Below are positions 56,630 through 64,000 of a stretch of DNA of 64,000 nucleotides, piece after piece. The translations under genes were made by a program, and so were the position numbers. This DNA comes from Chamaecrista fasciculata (taxonomy: Eukaryota > Streptophyta > Magnoliopsida > Fabales > Fabaceae), in the NCBI GenBank assembly GCA_003254925.1, contig QANZ01051043.1:41204-105203 (forward strand). The letters are read 5' to 3'. The number at the start of each line of letters is the position of its first letter. The first letter of the stretch is position 1. The notes under the pieces are model-generated. The model saw only the letters and a program-made list of their open reading frames with translations, ran no database searches and was not told where the DNA came from.

Positions 56630-58416
56630 TGTTGGAGATTGTGCCCTAGGGCCAATCATTTTATAAATATGTTTTGAACATATTAATTAATTTATGGAGA
56701 TAAATTAATGGTTATCATATTATTAGCGTGTTTACTATGGTAACAGTCCGTGATTAATTATGAGATAATTAATCTAAATCTGTCCCTGGTCGATTGTTTT
56801 CGTGGGAGCGAAAATGAACTAAGACCAGCATGACCTCGGTGTATAGAGATACATGCACTAGATGCTGGAACGAGTGTCATGGTGCAATTACGTAAGGGGT
56901 TACGAGTTGCTGGACTGACCCGGAGAGTCCTGCATGGGTTTAGTCATCAGCTTGCCTCTCCTGTACGCCTGTCACGACGCCTTAGACCTGAGGTCATCAT
57001 TATTCCGGGGTTGTAGTTGTCAGACTTTGGCTTAGTCTAACGTTGCCCGTAGCAGGGTAGCCATAAGGGCTAAGTACGGGTTTGGTTGATTGCCGTGCTG
57101 AGGAATGTGGACTGACCAAAATAGGGATTTTGTTCCCCATTAAATTGCGAGATATCTTACTGGCGCCCTCGATGAGTCTGTCCAGGAAATGCGTGGCCAC
57201 GCTAGGAAATGGGACTTACTCAATGAGATCGAGAAAGTAAAGGTTTGGATCATGGATGACTTTCCTGTGCCTGATCCATAACCAAGATATCGTAGAACAA
57301 TAGGGTCGGTGTCAAGGAGGTACTAAGGTTAAATCAGTTTTGGTAACAACGATTACTCACGTGTTTTGGGTAGTCGTGATGGCTTGCTAGAGTCCGCTCA
57401 CGACTTGTAGGTCATGGGGATGACCTGCTGCCAACTTCACGTGGGGCCTGCTGGGTCACACACGAGCAGGATTAGAACACCTTTTATAAGGGACACTAAT
57501 TAGGGTAATTTGTGGGTCACTCCGGTGGCCTAATTTAAGACATAGAGAATTTAAATTCAGAATTCAAAATTTGAATTAAAGATAGTATGGTAATATTTTA
57601 ATTCAAAAACATTGGGATAAAATAAATTGGTTATGACTTCCTAAAAGTTAGGAGTTATTTTGATTTATTAAATTCCAAGGATAATTGTGAGGGAATAGGC
57701 GCATGGTTTTGAGATTTTTGAAGATTTGATTTTCCAATTTGAATCTCAAAAGATTGCATTTGAATTTGAATTAAGATATTAAGGTAATAACTTAATTAGA
57801 AATTAAATTCATAAAATCATATTATTATTGTAATCTTATGGTTTAAGAATTATAAAATTCCCTAATTATAATTATAAACCTAAGATGCTAGGCGCCTAGG
57901 TCAAGAGAGAGATCAAGTGCAATTTTGTCTTCCTCCTTGTAGAGAGAGAGTGCAAAATCGCCACCTCCATAGCTAGAGAGAGAAAATTCGATTTTCCTAA
58001 GAGTTAGTGAAAATTCGAATTGTTCTATCTTTAGGGTTTTGAGAGAAGAAGAACAAAAGGAGTTTTGTTGCTGTCTTCTGCTCTGTTGCGCCACCTAGCT
58101 TGAATTCAAAGAAGGAGTTCTTGAGTTCAACAACTGTAGATTCGATCCCTTGTTTCTTTGGAGAAAGAAACAGAAGGCTAGCACCTTGTGTTCGGGAAAC
58201 TGTTCGTGTGGATGACCGGTGGAGGAAGGACGTTGCAAACGGACTTCTCAGACTCGCCTAGTTTAACCATCCGATTGAAAGCTTGAGGTATAACACTTTT
58301 CGTATCTGGTTTTAAATCCAACTAGCGGATCTCAGGGTGGGAAATTCCTAGGGAGCGCAAAAATTTTGTTTATACTTTTGCTTCCGCTGCGTGTTTTGCC
58401 CTGGGGTTTCCCAACA
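56630..58416 (+). repeat. 3' LTR of nested Copia element
   Basis: Same termini as the 5' LTR. An internal deletion of about 300 bp after GACATAGAGAA joins to TTTAAATTCAGAATTC. Confidence 0.93.
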
Positions 58417-58857
58417 GGCCACGTGTCGCTGCGTGATTGGCTTAACCTTCGCCATGATGGCAATACGTGGACCGAGGGGGGCGAATTTAATGAGTCGCCT
58501 CGGTTTTCGTGCAACTTTTCAAAAACCGTCACTTTTCCCCTTCTTCCCTCACTTTGCCATTTTCACTCCACACACTTCCTTCTTCCTCATTATTCTCTCT
58601 GTGCTCCCGAAAAAAAATTCGCCGGAATTGCCTCCTTATCCTCTCTCACGCACCTCGCCGTTTGCTGTCGTTTGCTTTGCTCCGGCAACAGTGCTCGTCG
58701 TCGTCCGGTGAGTGATTCGACATTGTCTTTTGCTTCTCCATGTTTGATTTCTGGGTTTTTGTTTGAATATTACTCACTGTGTTCTTCGCGTTCTTCGCAG
58801 TGTTCTTCAAGACCTTCAAGTTTTCTCTCCAAGATTCTCTTTCAATTCGCCAGCACT
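58417..58857 (+). promoter_or_regulatory. Promoter and leader of the unknown gene unit
   Basis: Begins at the GGCCA target duplication, overlapping a CACGTG G-box (58420-58425). It continues with TCGCCTCGG-type GC-rich sequence and a pyrimidine-rich leader, then a likely 5' UTR intron (58709-58800). The nested Copia element separates this from its original upstream sequence at 48939. Confidence 0.45.
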
Positions 58858-59722
58858 ATGGATTTCGACTCATGTAAGTTTTCTAATTATTCTTCATCTC
58901 CCTCTTCATCTTCCTTTACATTTTTTTGAATCTTGGTTTGAGTCTGGTGATCAACCACAACCTCCCGAGGGCGTTCTCCCCCCTTTTTTGCTGGTGAATA
59001 GAGGTGAGTTCCTTGTAAAATAGGTTATAATGGTCATGTTTCCTCAGCTGCTGGAAATAACGAGAGAGCTCTCGGATCGTCAATGCCTCAAAGCTTTACT
59101 CCCGACCCGTCAGCGCCGACAAGGTTCGCTTCCCCCATGGAAAGGAGGGATGGTAATGCCGTGGCGTCTTCGTCCCATGCTCTGGGAGGGTTTCAACAGA
59201 TGACTGCTACCTCTTCCTCATCTACATCGACGGAAATTCGTGAGATGTTATCTCCGAACGAGGCGTCCATGGACGAGGAGTGCTCTACACCCGAGGTCTC
59301 GAGCAGTGCATCTGTTCCCATTTGGGCGTCCATAGGGGATGGAAACCCTCAACAAACAATCTACGGCGAGGAAGTTGACTTCCAGGCTCACCCGGAGTGG
59401 TTCCTCTGCCAAAACAAGAAGTTAGCCAATGTCCCCTGGGTCAAGGGTGCCGAGACCATGCCATGCGGCCCTGATAGGGCTGAAGTTATGAGGAATGCGC
59501 GCCCCATAGTCGACTGGCGTCGTCAAAGACCCAACGAGAAGGTGCAGAAAGGGCATCTGGACCTGACGAACGACGTTGTGAAGGAGTACTATACCTGGCT
59601 CTTTGGCGTGGATTATCTCAAGCATCTCAACCAAGAGCTGATGGCGTCCTCGCCTCGTCGCCAATCTTCGGGTTGCAAGATTTCCACACTAAGTCATTTG
59701 AAGGACGCGCCTGATATGCTTT
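58858..59722 (+). CDS. Spliced gene-like ORF of unknown family, truncated by an LTR insertion
   Basis: Not recognised. A short first coding exon (58858-58873, MDFDS) has a GTAAGT donor, and joining it to 59048 after a TTTCCTCAG acceptor keeps the frame into SAGNNERALGSSMPQSFTPD. Upstream, a non-coding exon pair is suggested by GTGAGT at 58709 and TTCTTCGCAG at 58800. The visible protein is about 230 residues: a Ser/Thr-rich acidic N-terminus, then a more conserved-looking part with EVDFQAHPEWFLCQNKK, VKGAETMPCGPDRAEVMRNA and EYYTWLFGVDYLKHLNQEL. At 59723 it runs into an LTR and stops within it. It could be a host gene or the first ORF of an uncharacterised large element; flanking LTR-like fragments favour the latter. 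Confidence 0.45.
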
Positions 59723-62000
59723 TGTTGGGGAATTAAGGGGCGCCTAAGCGCAGCGGAACAAAAACTGAATATAAAACTTTAAAACAAAACGCGCAAGGGC
59801 CTAGAATTCCCGAACGGATCCACTAGCTGAATTTAAAACTTTTAGATAGTGGTATACCTCACGAGTTTCAATCGGTTTGGTTGTACGGGGCGTGTGCTAG
59901 AAGTCCACGTGATGCGTCCTTCCTCCGCCGGTGATCCACACGAACAGTTTTGGAGATGCCTAGGTGCTAGCCTCCTTCACTTCTCAAAGTGAATCAGGGA
60001 CCTTTATCTACGGTGTTCTTTAATTCAAGAACTCTTCTTGAATTCTCCAAGAAAAATATGGCGCCTTAATCAAGAATCCAATTCTTGATCCCACACAACC
60101 TTGTCACACAAACTCTAAACTCCTTTAGAGATGTGCGCCACTTTCTCTCTCTAGAAACTAGGTTGCGATTTTCTCGCTCCTCACCTAGAGCAAAAATCAA
60201 ATTTTTCTCTCTTTGAGAAGAACTAGGCTAAAGTCGATTTTCTAAGTGTGCATGGCCTTTTTTTTTTCTCAATCGACTTATGGCTTCTTTATATAGGGTT
60301 TGGGGACTTTGATAATTATAATTAGGGAATCCCTAAATTATAGAATTATCAAATCATAAAATCATGAGATCTCCATATCACAATTTTTATGACTTGAATT
60401 CCAATTTAAAATATTACCGTAATATTTAAATTTGGATTCAAATTGCAATCTTGGAGAATCAATTTGGAAGATCAAATCTTCCAAGATCTTCCCAAGTCAT
60501 GCGCCTCCCTCTTCAAAGTTTTTGTTGGAATTTAATAAACTTAGGAAGTTATAACTAACTTGCTATTTTCCAACAATATTGATTTAAAGTATTACCTTAA
60601 TATCTTTAACTCAATCTTTTTAAATCTTGAATTCTAGTTTATTGAATTAAAATATTACATTAATATCTTTAATCCAATTAACCTAGAATTCGAATTTCCC
60701 TATAGTTATTGAATTAAAATATTACCTTAATCTTTTTAATTCAATCATTTGAAATCTAGATCAAATCTTTTGAATTTCAAATTTAAGCCATGATTTTAAT
60801 TAATAAAACATTTTTATTAATTAAATTCCCTTATATGTATGAGGCGCCACCCTCATCCTATTTTTCCCAATATTAGTGAATTTAATAAATCAATAATTTC
60901 CTAACTCTTAGGAACATTATCTAATTTATATTTCCTTAATATTATAAATAGGAATATAATTGTAAATAGACTAATCCAATTATCTATTTAACAATTATCA
61001 TATATATATTTAAATTTTTCCCACAAATCTAAATATTATATCTGTAGATATTTATTTAAGACAAGACTTCATGTCCCAATACAATCAATTGTCTTAAACG
61101 GTGTCACTAGTGTGACCCACGAATTAATCCTAATTTGTGTCCCAGTTTGGCATCTGGTTCCTGCTCGTGTGTGACCCAGCAGGCCCCACATAAAGTTGGC
61201 AGCAAATCATCCCCATGACTTACAAGTCGAGAGCGGACTCTAGCAAACCATCACGACTACCCAAAATACGTGAGATATCGTTTAACCCCGAAACGACTTA
61301 ACCTTAGTACCACCTTGTCATGATCCCTTTTTGTCCTACGATATTTGGGTCGTGGATTAGGCATGGGAAGGTCCTCCAAAATCCAAACCTCAACTTTCTC
61401 GATTCCCTGAGTAAGTCCCAATTACCAGTGTGGCCACACATTCCTTGGACAGACTCATCGAGGGGCCCAGTTAAATATCTCTCATCTCCATGAGGGAAAA
61501 AATTCCATCTTGGTCAACCACATTCCTCAGCACGGCAATCAACCAAACCCGTACCTAACCCTTATGGTTACCCTGCTACGGGTAACGTTAGACTAGGCCA
61601 AAGTTTGACAACTACAACGCCGGAATAATCAAGACCTCAAGTCTAAGGGCATCGTGACAGGTGTACAGGAGAGACCAGCTAATGACTGAAACCCATGCAG
61701 AACTCTCCGGGTCGGTCCAGCAATTTGTAACTCCTTACACAATTGCACCATGACTCTCGTCCCAGCATCTAGTGCATGCATCTCTATGCACCAAGGTCAG
61801 GCTGGTCTTAGTTCATTTCAAGTTCCCACCTGAATGAGCGACCAGGGACTATTTAGATTAATTATCTCATAATTAATCACGGACTGTTATCATAGTAAAC
61901 ATGCTAATAATATGATATCCATTAATTTATCTCCATAAATTAATTAATATGTTCCAAACATATTTATAAAATGATTGGCCGTAGGGCACAATCTCCATCA
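59723..62000 (-). repeat. LTR of inverted Copia element
   Basis: Plus-strand termini TGTTGGGGAATTAAGG and CACAATCTCCATCA. It shares long stretches with the 48940 LTR, including the AGTGTGACCCA and GGCGCCACCCTC blocks when reversed. Confidence 0.88.
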
Positions 62001-63638
62001 AACTCCCACTTGCACTAGGTACAATCATTAATCAAACTGTTCCTACTCCTAGGAACATCCATTAATGTGTCTAATTCCCATTTGACGTTACATGATATTC
62101 ATGTAAAACCTGTGCTGGGGTTTCGCAAGAGGATTGGCAAAATATCCTCGACTGCTTCTTTTCATATCCTAATATCACCATCTCCAGGTGATCATGTCCT
62201 AGTATATCACTGTCGGAATATCAGTGGGGAACCCCTTCCCGCTTAGGTGTCTTCCTGTCTCTATAGGGTGACTACCAAGCATACTTCAGACACAAGTTTT
62301 ACAGTCTGTGTCTCCACGCGACTAACCCATTCTTGTAGAATCAGTAATCGTGTTCCGCTTGGAACCATTCCAACTCACGATGCCTACTGTTCAGGGAATA
62401 CATGTTTCAATACTGCGATCAATATTGGTTGGCTTAAATAATGGGCACCTGTGTAACCACTTACACATAAATTCTTCCATAAACCAAGAATTTGTCCTTA
62501 GTGCTTCTCAAGTACTCAAGGACCTTAATGACAGCTTTCCAGTGAACCTCAACAGGGTCACAACTCGTCATATACAGGGCAAACGACATATTGGTTCTAG
62601 TATAGCATGACGGATCCTATTGTCGAAGCATAAAGGATGCCACTCATGCGTCCTTGCTCATCAAGTGTCTTAGGAGACACTGATTCTTGCCAAGGACCGA
62701 TCCCTGATTCATCGACATGAATTCCTTCTTGAAATCTCGCATACTGAACCCCTTCAGTATCTTGTCCAAGAATGTACTTTCGACTCAATTTAAGAAGCCT
62801 TCTGAGAACTATCTCCATAGATCTCAGCTTCTTTTATATCCTTCATTGAAAGGGATTTATCTATCTAAGATTCACAATCTTCAAGATAGTAATGCGGCTT
62901 CCAACTAGCCATATGTGCACGACATACAGCACCAAGAATGCAATTGTGCTCCCACTAACCTTCTTGTATACATAGGACCTATCAGGGTTTTGTAAGATGC
63001 CAAACTCCTTTGGCGCTATCACCAAAACAATGATAAAAGCTTCTTGATAGGTGGCGGGCTCACCACGCTCCTAGAGCAACACATCCCTGCTCTCAATTAC
63101 CAAATATCCCCATCTTTGAGATTGAGAACGTGTTCTATCAGAACTTCGTTGTCCTTTGTGTTTTAGAGGAGCTTCCACAACACCTTGTGGATTTTCTCTA
63201 GTTTCCGTCTGTGCCTCTGAAGTGTCTTTGTGGATCTTGAACTTCTTCAAGATTCATCTTACTCCCACTGTTTCTCTTGGAAACAAGGAATCCCTTTCTA
63301 AAAGGTATCCACCACTGATTACAAACCCTTTGTGGTCAGATGGGTAGTAGACTTGATACTCCTTTCGTTTCCTTAGGGTATCCCGCAAATATACACTTGA
63401 GAGTCTTGGAGGACAGTTTATTGTTGGCCTATAAACTTTATGTCCCCAAAACTGTGACAAGACATTTTGGGACTCCTCCCATTCCATATCTCATATGGTG
63501 TCATCTCATCCTTTAGACGAAATGGTTAAGTGTGAAGTCAGCAACTTCTAGAGCACACCCCTTTTAAAGGAAACCGGAAGATCCTATCATCATAGATCGA
63601 ACCATATCTAATAGGGTTTGATACTTCTTCTCAAAAAC
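62001..63638 (-). pseudogene. Pol remnant of inverted Copia element
   Basis: Minus-strand pieces correspond, in reverse order, to the 54470-56120 region of the nested element: the 62597-62818 frame includes GRMSGILYASTIGSVMLY, and 63530-63630 contains the GGTTCGATCTATGATGA-type integrase stretch. Many frameshifts are present. The gag end is absent. Confidence 0.8.
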
Positions 63639-64000
63639 TGATGGAGATTGTGCCCTAGGGCCAATCATTTTATAAATGTGTTTTGAACACATTAATTAAT
63701 TTATAGAGATAAATTAATGATTATCATATTATTAGCATGTTTACTATGATAACAGTTCGTGATTAATTATGTGATAATTAATCTAAACTGTCCCTGGTCG
63801 CTCATTCAAGTGGGAACTTGAAATGAACCAAGACTGGCATGACCTCGGTGCATAGAGATGCATGCACTAGATGCTAGAACGAGTGTCGTGGTGCAATTGT
63901 GTAAAGGGTTACAAATTGCTGGACCGACCCGGAGAGTCCTGCATGGGTTTTAGTCATTAGCTAGTCTCTCCTGTACACCTGTCACGATGCCCTTAGACCT
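63639..64000 (+). mobile_element. Start of a third Copia LTR of the same family (runs off the right edge)
   Basis: Begins TGATGGAGATTGTGCCCTAG at 63639 and aligns with the first 360 bp of the other LTRs. It is in plus orientation, so it faces the inverted element. Whether it is a solo LTR or a full element cannot be seen. Confidence 0.88.

Larger units (their letters stand above)
48940..58416 (+). mobile_element. Nested Copia LTR retrotransposon, 9.5 kb, decayed interior
   Basis: Plus-oriented element with LTRs at 48940-51018 (2,079 bp) and 56630-58416 (1,787 bp), both TGTTGGAGATTGTG...CCCAACA. The identical 5-bp target duplication GGCCA lies at 48935-48939 and 58417-58421. The primer site TGGTATCAGAGCC begins at 51020, and a purine tract (AAGTGGGAGTC) precedes the 3' LTR. 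The pol order of pre-integrase, RT, RNase H is Copia. The 3' LTR lacks about 300 bp present in the 5' LTR, and the 5' LTR lacks about 12 bp. Aligned parts differ at roughly 2% of sites by eye. The interior is far more damaged than that. Confidence 0.95.
59723..63638 (-). mobile_element. Inverted related Copia element (LTR plus partial interior)
   Basis: An LTR of 2,278 bp (59723-62000) lies in minus orientation. On the minus strand it starts TGATGGAGATTGTGCCC and ends TTCCCCAACA. It belongs to the same family as the nested element but is clearly diverged from it. The interior 62001-63638 follows with a purine tract, the RNase H neighbourhood (SGILYASTIGSVMLY), RT and integrase remnants, all broken. 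It is cut at 63638 by another LTR of the same family in plus orientation. It interrupts the unknown spliced ORF at 59722. Confidence 0.85.

Noticed and set aside
58366-58929. 187-codon ORF ahead of the unknown gene
   Set aside because: It starts in the LTR and runs through the promoter, leader and likely introns. The spliced frame from 58858 is more coherent.

Overview
The window is nuclear DNA from a flowering plant, most likely a eudicot. It is AT-rich, genes have many short exons with GT-AG introns, and Copia and Gypsy LTR retrotransposons, Mutator-like (MULE), CACTA and MITE elements fill most of the space between genes. The species cannot be named from the sequence. Three unknown-base sites (5415, 14516-14563, 47706) show a draft assembly, and two of them sit in or beside repeats.

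Four host genes have intron-exon structures that can be rebuilt with correct splice sites and reading phase. They are: the 5' half of an organellar asparaginyl-tRNA synthetase (minus, running off the left edge); PEX19, a peroxisomal membrane-protein chaperone (plus, 248 aa, farnesylation box CSIM); a GT8 glycosyltransferase of the PGSIP7/8 type (minus, 472 aa); and the spliceosome factor CWC15 (minus, 227 aa). They do not form an operon or pathway cluster. Their introns carry smaller insertions: a solo LTR and a Copia LTR in PEX19, and a tRNA-derived SINE plus MITEs in the PGSIP gene.

Layout: 0-4 kb AsnRS; 5.4-7.8 kb a MULE-like element holding a broken lectin-receptor-kinase fragment; 8-11.8 kb PEX19; 12.5-14.8 kb nested DNA elements and an N gap; 16.1-16.5 kb a pectinesterase pseudogene; 16.9-21.8 kb a nearly complete but disabled Copia element (minus) in an AT microsatellite; 23.6-29.1 kb PGSIP7/8; 30.4-31.7 kb a Pack-MULE with 9-bp target duplications carrying a pectinesterase pro-region fragment; 32.8-34.9 kb CWC15; 35.3-38.2 kb a probable Gypsy solo LTR; 39.1-42.9 kb a graveyard of gene fragments (UBP12/13-like, FRIGIDA-like, oxidosqualene cyclase); 44.9-46.6 kb a non-autonomous CACTA element packed with TAGCTACGGA motifs; 47.4-64 kb a nest of LTR elements. 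In that nest a 9.5-kb Copia element (TSD GGCCA) sits in the upstream region of a spliced, unrecognised gene-like unit, and that unit is itself cut by a second, inverted copy of the same LTR family.

The strongest unusual observations are the two gene-capturing MULE-type elements, the spliced unknown ORF broken by retrotransposons, the disabled catalytic residues in the first Copia element, the decayed interior between young LTRs in the second, and the templated 29-bp duplication in the FRIGIDA-like pseudogene.
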